A stretch of DNA of 64,000 bases from Chamaelirium japonicum (GCA_947650365.1 OX393550.1:101768343-101832342), one strand, 5' to 3'; shown: positions 12,154 to 23,986, counted from the stretch's first letter. Numbers and translations: made by a program. The notes: generated by a model not told the origin, from the letters alone.

Positions 12154-14474
12154 TGTTAGAATTGGTGAGGTCTACAACTCGTAAAAACCTATAGTTTAGC
12201 TATGTATGGTTGATAGTATAAGATTGCATCTTGGTACGTACCTTAGTACATGTTCTGATTACAGAACAGAGAGCCATAGCTATATGGTAATTCACTTGAG
12301 TGGGAGACTTAAGGGACTGGTCCCATGTAACCTAAATAAGTTCGCAGCTCTGATTAGGGTTAGTCACCCTATCAGGATAAGCTGTTGGAATGACAAAGCG
12401 TGGGTGTCTCCACCACGATCATTATCAGGTACAGTGTCTGTGGCCGAACGGAACCAACATGGTGCACAGATCGGTGAGCAGACACCGGTGCACTAAGCCG
12501 TGTTTCTGCTTAGGGTAAAACGGTCCTAAACCCTGAGGAACCATGTCTGGTGGACTAACCAGTTGTGTGGTACTTTGGCGCACCAATGTGTAACGATCCA
12601 GATGCAGTGATCCAAAACCACAGTGTACTGGGTTACCCAGCTAGCGTTGCATCAGCGTGTCACTCATGTAGGCTATCCATACCCCTAACGGGAGGTGCAT
12701 TCCTTGGTCTGACCTACGTCGTATTAAACCCTGGCCAGGTAGTCATCAGTTGGACTGGTGACGGATTCGGTTGCTCATCAGAGTAATCGAAGGTACGATG
12801 TATGTGGTCAACTTGGAAGGAACCGAGTCATATGAGCACTCGAGTTTGACGGTATTCTTCACCGCTCGAGTTGCATCATGGCACCAAGTGGAGGGACAGT
12901 AGGTTTACCATACTAAGCGGAGAGCAGGGGTATGAGGGAGAACATAGTAAGTCCGGGGGGATTTGAGTGCAGCCTGCGTCGCACTCTGGATGGCCATACA
13001 GGTTAACTCGGACTCAGAAGATCGATGGTACACTCAGGTAGTGTGTCGATCGAGTCTAAGTTGGAAGCCATGAACCCTGGTCCCTGAAGGTTCCATCTTA
13101 TCGATATTATATATAGTCCTTGTACCATCTCCTCGAAACACAGAATGCAGTTAGAGAAAGTGAGAAGTCTAATCCTACGCTCCGTGAGTGCTTCGCACTA
13201 GTATACGGTAGATGCGTAGCTACGTGTTTGCACTAAGGGGAAACCCTAGGTTAGTACAGAGACGCATGTAGCAATTTCTTGCCATAAGTGGACTTTGCCA
13301 CATGGGTACGATGCACCGGGATATGTTGCGAGTTGACTAGTTGACTTCACTAGGGGCACCCTATGGGAACCTCAGAGAATAGTGAAGTCACTGGTGCACT
13401 TCACTTATGTGTGCCTTGCAAAGTCTCGTACACAAGGAACGACCAACTAGTGACATAAGGGCGTTTTGGTCATACCATGCGCCAATATACACTAGGGGGA
13501 CCGACCCTAAGTGTTGGAAGACTGGTCAAGGCTGGCCCCATTGGTTTTAGGAGGTTGTTGCCTCCAATGAAGGGGCCGGTCATGAGGCACAGAAAATGGG
13601 CTGGTTTTGACCGTTTACAAAACCAAGAAAAATATAGAGATAAATGAGAGATATATAGAGAAAGGTTTGAATTAGTTGAACCTTATCCGTGCTAGCCTCA
13701 TCCATAAGGATAGGGCAGCCCTATATAAGAGTAATGGGGGAGATGGGGGGTCGGTGATGACAAGCCCTAGGGGCCGGCCATGCCATGGGGAAACCCTAGC
13801 CGCCCCTCTCGTCTATTCTCTTCTCCTCTCTCGTCTCTCTCTCCCTCTTTTGCGCCATTGGATGGTAATTCATCTTCCTCGTGTAGGGTTTCGTAGAAGG
13901 AGAAGGCTCGTCGGATGGAGGCACTCAGAGATCCATCGATAAGGTGTCGTGCATCGTGCGAGATCGGGTGAACTAGAAGGCATCTCCCACAACCTTTTGC
14001 TGTCTAAAATCTGTACAGAAAATCAGTATTGTTTTTATGATTTCGGGAGCTACAGAAGTCCAAACAAGATGACACTTATTGCAAACGTTGCGTCTTGAAG
14101 TTAGCTACCTGCAATCCAAATTTCAGCCCAATCCGAGTTCGGAATAGAAAGTTATGGCTATCGTACCGAAGCTATGTCGAGCAGATCCGATTCCGTCTCT
14201 ATCGACAAAGAAGAAACTTGTCGCGGTGAAAGAATTCGCACGCAGGTATGATCTCTAACATGTAGATTTAGCATAGATAGAATATACATGCATACTAGAT
14301 TGTTCTTTCGCATTAGATCGACGTTAGGGGTTCGCGTAGTTGCCATGCAAGATTCATACACGCACGTGTAAATTGTTTCGATGAAAATTTTGATATACAA
14401 CACACACCGCTCACGGTCTTCGGACCTATACGTTGCTTCCGCTGCGGGCCTCTAACATGGATTTACATCCAACA
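12154..14474 (+). repeat. 3' LTR of nested Copia
   Basis: Begins TGTTAGAATTGG after the purine-rich stretch GTAAGAGAT and ends ATCCAACA at 14474. It matches 4588-6897 throughout; most differences are transitions, as expected from decay of methylated DNA. TATA box at 13722-13729. Confidence 0.92.
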
Positions 14475-14479
14475 GATGA

Positions 14480-14765
14480 AATACTCGAAGCCTCCTATGC
14501 CACAGACACTTATGGGCCCACATACATCAGTGTGTACTAACTCCAATACCTCCTAAGATTTGCTACCTTTGGCTCGGAAAGTTCTTTTAGTCATCTTGCC
14601 TTCCAGGCAAGACTCACACGTTAGTAGGCTCTCTGAAACGTCTGAACTTAAAAGTCCTACCTTAACCAACCTGTGAATCATGTCTAAGGCTATGTGTCCA
14701 AGCCTTAGATGCCAAAGGAGTGTTGGATTATCTGAGGGATTTTTTCTTTTAGAAGAATTAACCAC
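14480..14765 (-). pseudogene. GAG-pre-integrase / integrase zinc domain of outer Copia
   Basis: The minus-strand frame reads LLWHLRLGHIALDMIHRLV, then LTCESCLEGKMTKRTF, which is the HHCC zinc-binding GAG-pre-integrase domain (H..LGH..., CESCLEGK). After a stop it continues with LELVHTDVCGPI, the first catalytic Asp of integrase, to the GATGA junction at 14475-14479. The integrase resumes at 4582 on the other side of the nested element. Confidence 0.88.
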
Positions 14766-15079
14766 ACAGGCTTCAGTTATGTTATCCTATTTATGATTGG
14801 ACTTAATTATGTAGAGACCATTCTGTGTCTTTCCCTTACAAACAAAGGAACCATTCAATTTAATTGACACACCAGAAGCATCAAATAAAACTGAAAAATC
14901 TTTATTATTCAATAAGGAAACAGAGATTAAGTTTCATCTCAAGGACGGTACATAAAGTATGTCTCTAAGTAATAAATTTCTTTCATCAAGAAACTACAAT
15001 ACGACATCTCTAACTGCTTCAGCCTCTGCCACAGCCTCAGTTCCCATACTCAGGATGATCTTCCCATCACCCAGTTTCT

Positions 15080-15139
15080 TGTCTCCTTGAATCCCTGCAA
15101 ATTATTGCAAGCATGGTTAGTGGAACCAGAATCCACAAT
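15080..15139 (-). pseudogene. Aspartic protease motif of outer Copia
   Basis: Minus-strand sequence reads IVDSGSTNHACNNL, the Copia protease active-site motif (D-S/T-G). It follows in frame after a TAG that ends the gag/zinc-knuckle segment. The rest of the protease up to 14765 is broken by stops. Confidence 0.75.
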
Positions 15140-15793
15140 CTATGAGACTGGAGAACAACTAGATGCTACAAGGGATTTAACTATGTGGATTTGAGATATA
15201 CCTGTCTCAGCCTTCTTGGGAGCCGCGCAATAGTCTCCCTTCCAGTGCCTCTTCTTGCTGCATCGGAAATATTTTCCTTTGGGCTTCACAGGACCATCCT
15301 GCTTAGGAACCTGCAACTGCATCTGGCCTATCTTCATGGGCTTCTTAGACTTTCTTTTCTGAAACTTGCCTTTGGCTTTCAGAGAAGACTTCCACTCTAC
15401 GTTCAGGGATTGGGCTCCTACCTTCATTCCGTCCTCTGCCACCTAGAGCATCGCTAAGAGCTTTGTGTTAGTCATCTCCAATCGGTTAAGGTTAAAGTTG
15501 GTAACGAAGCCCTCAAACGTTCCTGACAGATATGCAAGGAAAATATCGGTCTGGATCTCTGCATCTAAGATGTCATTGAAGAAACCAAATTCATTCACAT
15601 AGTCAAACAATTTCAACATATGATCCCGAAATAAAGTCCTCTCTGCCATCTTCGTGAACACCAATTTCTTGATGGTCGTGTAACGAGTTACCTGACTACG
15701 ACCCTCGAACATTTCCTTTAAATAGAGCATCATGTCTGAAACGAAGGTCATGTCTTCAACTTGCTTCTGAAGGACGGTCAGCAAGGATACCAC
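15140..15793 (-). pseudogene. Gag (nucleocapsid) of outer Copia
   Basis: A single minus-strand frame interrupted once by TAG at 15443-15445. The N-terminal part (from ~15793) has MVSLLTVLQKQVEDMTF, TKMAERTLFRDHMLKLFDYVNEF and LAYLSGTFEGFVTNFNLNRLEM, a Copia gag (UBN2-like) domain. The C-terminal part is Lys-rich and contains a zinc-knuckle relic YFRCSKKRHWKGDYC, in which the first Cys of CX2CX4HX4C has become Tyr and the spacing to the last Cys is altered. The capsid protein normally packages the element RNA. The true start is upstream of 15793 and not visible. Confidence 0.83.
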
Positions 15794-15799
15794 TATGTA

Positions 15800-17968
15800 G
15801 CACTTGCATATCTCATCAGCATCTAGTCAGTCTTTCCATTCCTTCAACTGGGCCTCAGTAGAACTTGGTCCCGGCATAACCGGTTGAGGGGTACTTAGGG
15901 CAATTGAGTGTTTGCCAACCCTTATGACGAGCATAAGATTACGCTTCTAGTCCTCGTAGTTTGGTTCCATAAGTTTGTTATCATTAAGGATGAAGGCAAA
16001 GGGGTTGAGTTTGGTCATACTTTCTGTAAACAATGGTTTAAAGCAAAAATTAGGGTCTACTACAATCTATTTTATGAAATTTAAAACTAGATATTATTTA
16101 CTCTAACCGCTATATCTTCACTACCTCAAGTAGAGATATTCAGGAATCTAAATTCCTTGGGCTCGAGCACTGAGACTATCAGCCTTGAATTGGAGACAGC
16201 ATCTTGGTGAGAGTATGCAACCGCTTCCGCCAACCGGGTGTTTATGACTTAGTCTTCATCAGAATTACCTATGCCAAACTGAAAGATCTCCCAGCCTCCT
16301 TTTGGCCAGCTTTATGTGACCCACCATGCGCAGCAACGGCGGCTTCACACAAGCTTTCGGATGCTTCCCATAAATCTAGGTGGTGTCGGCAGGGGGGTTC
16401 ATAGGCTCCCGCGGTGTAGAAAAAAAAATCGTCACCCACTGCCACCGGCATCCTCCACGTCTCGAAGGAAATCACAAGGTGAACCAGCATGGAAGAAAAC
16501 ACAGCTCTCATCAGGTAGGAATATCGAACTGCGTACCTCCCACCCAGACCCTTAGCTGGTTGATTGTGGAGGCCAGGGGCTCCCCTTTGGAGGGAACCTC
16601 TTACACATCCCTTCTTTATAAGGTTTTATACATATCTAGAAAGGTCACGACCTCCTAGACCTAGACCCTGGTCTACCGCGCTCTCATTAGGATTATAAAT
16701 CTTCCCGCAAAGCATTAGTATCCTTGGAAAATATCATAGTCCCTACCTTGAATACTCAACTTTCGTCTTTCATGTAAGGATAATATTACATAGATTCCAA
16801 GGATTCTGATACTTTACTAGTTTGCCCATAATCCTAAGATCTGGAGTCTAGTCTAAGGTCAACGTAGAAAGGACTCCTATTAGAATGACGCCTCGTTCAT
16901 AATTTGATGCCTGATGTCATAATAGACATCATCTCATTATAGGTTTCGATACTGGCCAAATAGGGACATCCGATAACCTCCGCCAGATCTCAACCTAATG
17001 GTGGCATAACCAAATCGTGATGAGTTCACACTACCATCAAACGTCAACTAGAAACGGGTATCATTTAATGGAATCCTAACCTAACTTGATCGCTAGGACC
17101 ATGTAGGGAAAAGGCATCCTCCCACTAGGGTTATCATACTTCTTATGGGGATATTAGTTATCTCTAAACAAATCTAATACTGTGTTTATCTCGGCGCACA
17201 ATACTTGGCTACCTGAACTATCATGAGGACGGTTACCACCTTTCCTTTTAGTTAGCCACCGGATTCGCACGTGTTAGAACCATATAGAGACACCGATGAA
17301 TCCATAAGCTAAGTACTAACCCTAAGCTTGATCTAGAGACTAACTCACAAGCAAGATAGATAATTAAATTATCATTGGGGTTCTCTAAATACTAAGTAAA
17401 GAGAACAACAGAAAAAACATCCAAACTGAATCAAGTCCAGGATCCGACCCCTGAACCTGAATATCACAGCCAAGATATCCTATTCTTTCATTCTGCACGA
17501 TCTCTGATAACGATCCCAATCATCGCCAATGTGCACGCTTTCTCCGGGTCTTTGCACTCTATGGTACTGCTTGCCCGAATCATGGATATAGCATCATCTC
17601 CTTTTTCTTGTGATCGAAAAACTAACACGCTCCGAGCAAGTGCTCATTCGTGTATAATTTTTCTAGAAAGAAAAGAAAACAATCCTAGAAAACATGACCA
17701 GGGAACCGAGAGTGGTCAACCTCCACCCCCGCCCATCTAGAGCCTTAAAATCCACAAGCACAATAATAATCAATACAAAAATTAAATCCGGGGTCCGAAC
17801 CCCGGAGGCATGCAATCACAGATTATTATTCAGCGTGGTACCTGCAAAGAAACGATACATAGCACAATCTATATGCATGATCTACGCCGAACCCCGATGA
17901 AAACATATGTCATCATATATTCACAAGATGTTTTCACGAATTTATGCATGAAACACAAACCGAAGCGT
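15800..17968 (-). other. Untranslated leader of outer Copia
   Basis: About 2.2 kb between gag and the primer site. No frame on either strand resembles a protein; the short ones near 16200-16660 and 17530-18030 are incidental. Part of it is a diverged reverse-orientation counterpart of the nested element's leader. Confidence 0.5.
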
Positions 17969-17980
17969 GCTCTGATACCA
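17969..17980 (-). other. Primer binding site (tRNA-iMet) of outer Copia
   Basis: Plus strand GCTCTGATACCA, i.e. TGGTATCAGAGC on the minus strand, 2 nt inside the 5' LTR. It fixes the element's orientation. Confidence 0.9.
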
Positions 17981-17982
17981 AT

Positions 17983-19925
17983 TATTGGAATTAAATCTCA
18001 TTATCAGAGTCGCAGCGGAAGTAAAAGGTAGATCTGAATATCCTACGGTGTATGTTCCATTACAATTAATTCTGTAAAACAATCTACATGCAAATCTATG
18101 ATCTTAGCATATGTGCGGACACCCTAGAGGCATACTCCGATCTACAGAAGACATATATGCATCTAGTTAGATATTTAGAATCATCATACCTTGTGGATCT
18201 ATGATCCAAAGAGAACGGAACGATGATGAACCACACATGAATCGCAAGGGAAGCTGTCGGATGGCACATTGTCCTTTGCGAATGGAGGAATCCTCGAAGT
18301 CATATCTCTGAGTGCAAGGATTACGAGCCGACGGAGGAATTCGTTGCGAAGACGACGACGAGCCGTAAGATCTCCTCCTTTTCTTTCTCTCTTCTTCCTT
18401 CTTCTTCCTTCCTCCTTCTTCTTCCTCTTTCTTCCTTGGCCGAAACCACAATAAGGGACAAAGGGAGAGGAGGTTCAAGTTTTTCAGGAGAGGGAGTGCT
18501 TGGGCCGGCCCCCTCTCCCTCAAATCCCTTTATAGGGCTGGCCCCAACTCACATACGCAAGCTAGGGCCGAGCCCCTAGTGATTGGGATGAGGGGGGGTG
18601 GTTTTTAGGGTTTCCATATGTCTATCATGAAGCCTGGACGAAAACGCCATTCATAAAAAGTGAAACACTATAAGAGAGATTGAGTGAGGTGCACTACTCG
18701 GAATCGAGTTCCGTCAGCGCCTATGAGCTCCTGGAAGTATTCCGCTCATTTTAGGATCCATATTCAATATGTTCTTAGCTATATTTCAGTATTTATCAAA
18801 ATACTCCTACGGTCCTTAACACATGTGAATTAGGTTCTTAAGCTCCGAGCTTGCGCTCCATCATGCTACTTCGCATCCAACGTATCCAACAAGGTCGGGG
18901 AACAATTCCTATACGCAACGACAGGGTGGAACCTTCAGGGTTTAGGATCTCTAACTCCAACCGGATCCCTGATTAACTATTTCGGTGACACACCGAAAGT
19001 TCCGTTAATCAGCCCTAATCCGATTAACCCGCGTAGCCACCCAAAGTGCGACGCGAATTGAACTCCAGTGATCCTAAACTTATGTTACTCCCTCATAACC
19101 CTGTTCTCTACTATACTCTGATAATCCTTAGTCCCTCCTATTACTGGTGCCATGATACGACTCGGGCGGTGGGGAGCACCGTCAGATCCCGATCGATCAT
19201 CTGACTAGGATTTGATAACTTGTCATCTATAATACCACACACCTTCCGGTGCTATGCCTAATATCCGGAACATCGTCAGTCATACTGATAACCACCAGGC
19301 CTGGGTTAACTGTGTGGATATATTGACTCATCAAAACACACCTATCCAACACTGGACGTCGGATAACCTGTAGGGATTGCATGCCACTCAAGCGTCAGCT
19401 GAGTAACCCAACGTACCATGGTATTGGACTATGGAAGGTCCACACATGTTGGCACATCAAAGCACCACACAACTTGTTGGTCCAGTGTACATGGTTCTTT
19501 AGGGTTAAGGACAGATTATCTATAGTAGTAAGATGGTTTATGCACCAGTGTCTGAATCACTGAACTATGCACTGTCTTGGTTCCTGTTCAACACGATCAT
19601 CGTGCTTTGTCAGGTGAATGGGAATCCCATGTTCCCATGGTGGAGACTTCACCACATCCTCTACCTGCCAACAGCTTATTCTCGGTGAAGCGACCGGCAT
19701 CACCAAAGCTGTGAACTAGTTCTAGGTCTACACAGAACTGATCCACTGGGTCTCCCAAGCATGGATCCACTATACACCTCAGTGGCCTACTGTGTTCCCT
19801 AGGGTCCTTTTATTATATGTGTATTAACATATACCAAAGTAGTATTCTAATTAAAACAATAACCAAAGTCATCTTTATGAATGTTAATACAGAAAATCCA
19901 CGCTCAGGACACACGAGCTACAACA
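17983..19925 (-). repeat. 5' LTR of outer Copia
   Basis: On the minus strand it runs from TGTTGTAGCTCG to TTCCAATA. It matches 364-2189 except for a ~115-bp block at about 18651-18770 that is present only here. TATAAAG on the minus strand is at 18528-18534. The right edge at 19925 is fixed by the TTCTC duplication. Confidence 0.9.
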
Positions 19926-19933
19926 TTCTCCAC

Positions 19934-20550
19934 CTAGCTTGAGAAGAAGGCATTCGGGGTATGCCACCTGCCGACACTCGAAACCTCGGCCTCCTCACAA
20001 AAAGATAAAGCATCGATGTCGATGTCATCTAGATCGATGTCGCCGCTGGAAAAGTTCTCCCGCCAAAGTCCAAGAAGGTACAGATCATCCAGGGGAACGT
20101 TTAGCCCACTCTTTCCGGATACTTTCTGCACAGCCCCAGTAAGTGAACGCCCTTGGCACGCTTTCGAAGAATCCGGCTCAATCTCCACTACTACGACGGA
20201 GTCTGCCCAACAAAAAGGACGCACTACTCAACAGGACGAAGTCCCCAGAAATTAAAGGAGCAAGAGGAGAAACTTTATACGTACCTGCAAAGTCGGACAG
20301 AGCTATCCCACACGGGGGAATCACCTTATCCCCTAAAAGGCCGGTCTCCTTGATATTCTCTATCGAGCAGGGCACCCTCGAAGTTGCACTACGCAGAATG
20401 CACACCTTTCGTCTCTTAGGTGGCGCACTTTCGATGGCTATCTTCTGAAGAATAAACGGCGTAGGGGCACCCGCAGGATCGACCCCTGATACGGGAGCCA
20501 AAGAAGGAACCCGACGGGCATTGAAAAGACGAATACAAGTCCTCTCGATC
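19934..20550 (-). pseudogene. Putative C-terminal region of the PMD locus
   Basis: The minus strand holds a frame (20224 to 19934) with the acidic stretch SSGDIDLDDIDIDAL and a TAG stop, plus overlapping short frames. I recognise no domain. Orientation and continuity with the PMD core suggest it is the poorly conserved C-terminal part, but exon structure cannot be settled from sequence alone. Confidence 0.35.
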
Positions 20551-20552
20551 CT

Positions 20553-22456
20553 CTAAACTCCCAACCGAAGGTGACGATCCTCTGACCCCACTGAAGAATC
20601 GAAACTGAAGCCCTTGGACTCACTACTCGCCAGGACATCAATTGGAAGACTCGCAACTAATGGAGATACTCGCTCTTCGATCCATTTGCAGTAACCTAGA
20701 GTCGCGGTATCCCTTGATCCCGACTTGATCCCAAGAAAGAAGCTGCCACCAATCAGCCGAGCATAAAGAGAAGCCCAGAGGTGATAGCCTTCCTGAGGGC
20801 CCCTGCAATCGCTACGGCATACCAGGTACCTCCTACTGAAATCTTTGTTGGTAAGCAAAGTAGTGAGGGGAGTACTGTTCCATCTCCACTGTATCTCCTC
20901 TACGCCAAACCAAGTAACATGGGCGGCAGCTGACCATGTTCCAGTACAAGCCATCAGAGAGTTCCTCGTTGTCATAAACCGTCGACCTCTCTAAAGGCAA
21001 CACCGAGTGCTCCGACGTAAACTCGAAATCTGTATCTCCCATCTTCCGCAAAAGGGTTCGAGCATACTTCTTCGGGCGATCCCAGCTGATGAAGGCATTC
21101 AGGATTCCCTCTACGCTCAGCAAGAACAGCAGGTCGGCTGAATGCCCACGTCTGGCGAAAATCCCTTTTGGAAAGTGAAGGGTCATCCAACCGTACAAAT
21201 AGTGCAGAGGGCCAAAGGCATTAGACCGGTCGATTTCCCCTTTGGCATTGTCCGAATTGGACAAGCTCCAGTACGTGCCGCTAAGCCCCTAGTACAAGGC
21301 ACACAAGATCATCGGAGCCAAATTGAAAGAGCTCCCCCCTCGCCATCCGGGACGCTACAAGAAAAGTCCCAAGATGGATGGCCTCGCCAATACAAGGAAG
21401 CAAGAATCGCCAATAATGAGCTCCCCCCTCGGTGGCTCGATAAACTGCTCGCCACTCCTCACTGTCATGCTTCAGACCAAGAACCTCCCACGGGCTCTGT
21501 TTCCCCTCCATCGAATGCCTCACTCGGGCTAAAGACTCGATCGGCCTCATAAAGGATCGCAGTGGAGGCCTCTTCATCTGGGTAATTTTCCATATCGGGT
21601 GAGTTGAAGGGGCAGGGGATCGGTACTCACCCCTAAACCAAAAATCTACCCAAGACGAATGACGAACCTAGTCCAACTGATCTCACGCTGCAATAATGGC
21701 GTACGCCTTGAACAAGATAAGGCAGGAACTCGGGGAGAAGCTGTTATCCATCAGATCCTTCAAAGCCGGCACCTCCTCTTCATAATAGATCCGCACCTCG
21801 GGGCATCCGGTAATGATGTGAATATCACGAAGGGAAATCCCTATTTCTCCCGCTCCAGTAAGAAACGTGTTGGTATGCGAGCACCAGAGTTCGCAGAGAG
21901 CTCAGTACATCCCCTCAGGACGACTGTACTCTCGATGAGCTGGCACTAGGACCTTCGTCAACGATTTCGTCTCAGTCTCCGCCCTGAAAACTTCTGAAAG
22001 CTTGCCCATCCACTCACGAAAGTCGTACTGAACATCCCTATGAGGCCAGGAGTCAACACCCCATCGGGTCAAGCGAGAGCAGATCTTCGAAGCCACTACC
22101 GGTATAGGCACAAAGTCTTCAGCATAGTGATGAAAGGGCAGACTCAAGCTCGGGCGAAAAAGCTTCATGGAAATCGCCTCGTCAGTATAAACTTTCTCAC
22201 TTAGCTTTGGCATCCCGCAACTTGCCTCGGCTACTCCATCCTCTGTGATGCACTCATGGATAGGAATCCAGAGCATCGATAGACGATCATCTCTCCTCAA
22301 AGTGCGGTAGTGGTAAACCCGGGTAAGGGGGAAGCAAAGGTACTTACTCCCGTCGGAGAAGTCCTTAGTAATCCACCTCGACGAAGCCAAACTCTCGAAA
22401 GCTTGAATCCTAAAAAGATACAAGGAGAAGCAAGTCAAGTTCGGCGGAGAAGCCAC
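20553..22456 (-). pseudogene. Plant mobile domain (PMD, aminotransferase-like) protein, decayed
   Basis: Read on the minus strand from 22456. An N-terminal region (SMLWIPIHECI, PHRDVQYDFREWMGKLSEVF) leads into the PMD core: LCELWCSHTNTFL, GEIGISLRDIHIITGCPE, then HSSWVDFWFRGEYR, LGTFLVASRMARGELF, FGPLHYLYGWMTLHFP and EQYSPHYFAYQQRF. This order (W..xTNTF, L.D.....G.P, VA..LA.G, GP..YL..W....FP, YSP.R.ARQ.G) matches the PMD family found in plant transposons and in MAIN/MAIL proteins. In-frame stops (TGA at 21902-21904, then TGA and TAG near 21685-21705) and a frame change near 21270 make it a pseudogene. The start is arbitrary. A TE origin is more likely than a host gene. Confidence 0.7.
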
Positions 22457-23300
22457 TCAAAAAAAGGGGGGGGGGCTACAGGAGACACCAACGGGGACAC
22501 AGCCCCCTCCCTCATCAGAGCCGGTCAAAAAAAAAAAACCTGAGTGAAAGAAAGAAAGAGGGGCTCGCTGCCCCCTCTCTCCCATCCGAACCCGCACAAG
22601 GGAGGCCCACAGTCCCCCCTTTCTTCTCCGATCCGGTCGGGGGCTGCCTGACTCGGACCCGCAGCACTCCTCCGACCCGATCGGGGCCTGCCCGAATCGA
22701 CCCCAACCGTCGTCGCCTGCGCCCCGCGTCTGTACCGAAGGCCACCGCCGCCGCCTGTGCCCCGTGTCCGCACTGAAGACCACCGCCACCTGCGCCCCGG
22801 CCTCCGCATCTGCTTGGCCTCCGCACCCGCCTATACCCTGGCCTCTGCGCCCACCGCTCGCCTGCGCCGCACGCACTGCAGCCCGCGCCGCCGCCGCCGC
22901 CGCTGCCTCCACGAACCAGAAAAAGAAGAAGAAGAAGAAAAAATAAAAAAAGAAAGAAAGAAAAAGAAGAAGAAGAAGAAGGAAGAAGGAAGAAGAAGAA
23001 GAAGGCAGAGGCGGTCGATACATCAATCGCGGTGCTCCGTCCTCCTCGCCTCGGTCATCTTTCCACCTTCGCTTCAAGCCCACCTTCGCGATGATCTTCA
23101 ACCCGCGCACCATCATCAATTCGCTGATGATCTCCAGGCGCCGATCCTCCGCAACCGCTGCCACCGATGAAAGAGGCTACTACTAGAAAGACGGAGCTAG
23201 TCCTGTGCAACCCTAGGCAGCCTCTTCCAATGGCGGTCTCCAACTTCAGCCCTCCGCAAGAACAAACGCTAGATGAAAGAAGCAGAGGGGGTAGGGGCCC
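22457..23300. other. Low-complexity GC-rich and GAA-rich tract
   Basis: Contains G10 at 22468-22477, a CG-rich stretch with CCGCCG runs (22730-22915) and an AAG/GAA purine tract (22918-23003). Long frames cross it on both strands, but they are translated simple repeats (runs of F, L, S, A). It could be the leader of the PMD locus; I see no coding evidence. Confidence 0.5.
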
Positions 23301-23605
23301 TTAAATAAGCCTCAACCCCATCCACAAAAAGGAATCAAGGACAAGCGCTGTGCGTTTCCCGCGTAAACAAATGGTTACGTGTTTTCTGCCGGCACACTCG
23401 TCCTTGAGGAGGCATTTGTAGACACAAATTGTGTCAAACCCGAACCCGACTCGCATGCACCGACCCGGGGGTAAACCCGACACGAATTCGGATCCACCGG
23501 AACTGACCCACGCCAAAAGAAGGGTCAGGTGGACCCATCCGCAGGTGGGGCCCACTCGACCCCCTTGGAAAACCGTGCCCCCTACCCGATGGTAGGGGGT
23601 GGCCA

Positions 23606-23700
23606 GCCAAGCAAAAAAAAAAAGAAGAAAGAAAAGAAAGGAAAGAAAAAAAAGGAAAGAAAAGAAATGGAAGAAAAAGAAGAAAAAGGAAAGAAAACCA
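23606..23700 (+). repeat. Purine (AAAG/AAG) tract
   Basis: About 95 bp of almost pure A and G on the plus strand inside the putative solo LTR. It gives rise to spurious Lys/Glu-rich frames. Confidence 0.8.
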
Positions 23701-23977
23701 CCTTGCGCAGGGGGAGGTTGTGTAAATGTCTACACAAGCGTGGATCTGTGCCGATCCCTCGATCCGACGGATAAGAAACGAAGCCGGTCATCATCGATTT
23801 AATGTGCAAGATTCAAATAAATTCAAAAAAAAGATTGGGCCATAACTACTCTGCCTAAAAAGGAAAAGAAATAAAGGTTTATTTCCATCAATGAAGAAAT
23901 AAATCTTGGGTAGTTATGGGAGAGATATCAAAGGGATTCAAATAAATCTTCCCATATCTCTCCCATCCCCCTTCACC

Positions 23978-23986
23978 TATAAATAG
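23978..23986 (+). promoter_or_regulatory. TATA box of the putative solo LTR
   Basis: TATAAATAG preceded by CACC and followed by a G-rich stretch. A strong plant TATA match, 560 bp from the LTR start. Confidence 0.5.

Larger units (their letters stand above)
4588..14474 (+). mobile_element. Nested Copia LTR retrotransposon, coding region heavily decayed
   Basis: The boundaries are TGTTAG at 4588 and CAACA at 14474, flanked by a perfect 5-bp duplication GATGA (4583-4587 and 14475-14479). LTRs of 2310 and 2321 bp flank a tRNA-iMet primer site and ~5.2 kb of internal DNA. Only short gag, integrase, RT and RNase H scraps are recognisable, all on the plus strand and broken by many stops. The LTRs still match at ~91-92 percent over the first 330 bp. 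It sits inside the outer Copia integrase in the opposite orientation. Confidence 0.93.
364..19925 (-). mobile_element. Outer Copia LTR retrotransposon, long LTRs, degenerate, interrupted
   Basis: Two related ~1.8-1.9 kb direct repeats (364-2189 and 17983-19925) flank a minus-strand gag-pol. The element is bounded by the 5-bp target duplication TTCTC (359-363 and 19926-19930). A tRNA-iMet primer site lies immediately inside the right LTR. On the minus strand the order is gag, zinc knuckle, protease, GAG-pre-integrase, integrase, RT, RNase H, which is the Copia order. LTR identity, judged by eye over ~240 bp, is about 92 percent. Several in-frame stops and frameshifts have killed the ORF. A second Copia (4588-14474) sits inside the integrase. 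LTR length and the TGTTG start suggest the Angela/Tork group, which is an inference. Confidence 0.93.

Noticed and set aside
22457..23164. 235-codon minus-strand frame with poly-Phe/Leu and poly-Ala
   Set aside because: Translation of GAA and GCC simple repeats; overlapping frames on both strands are equally open.
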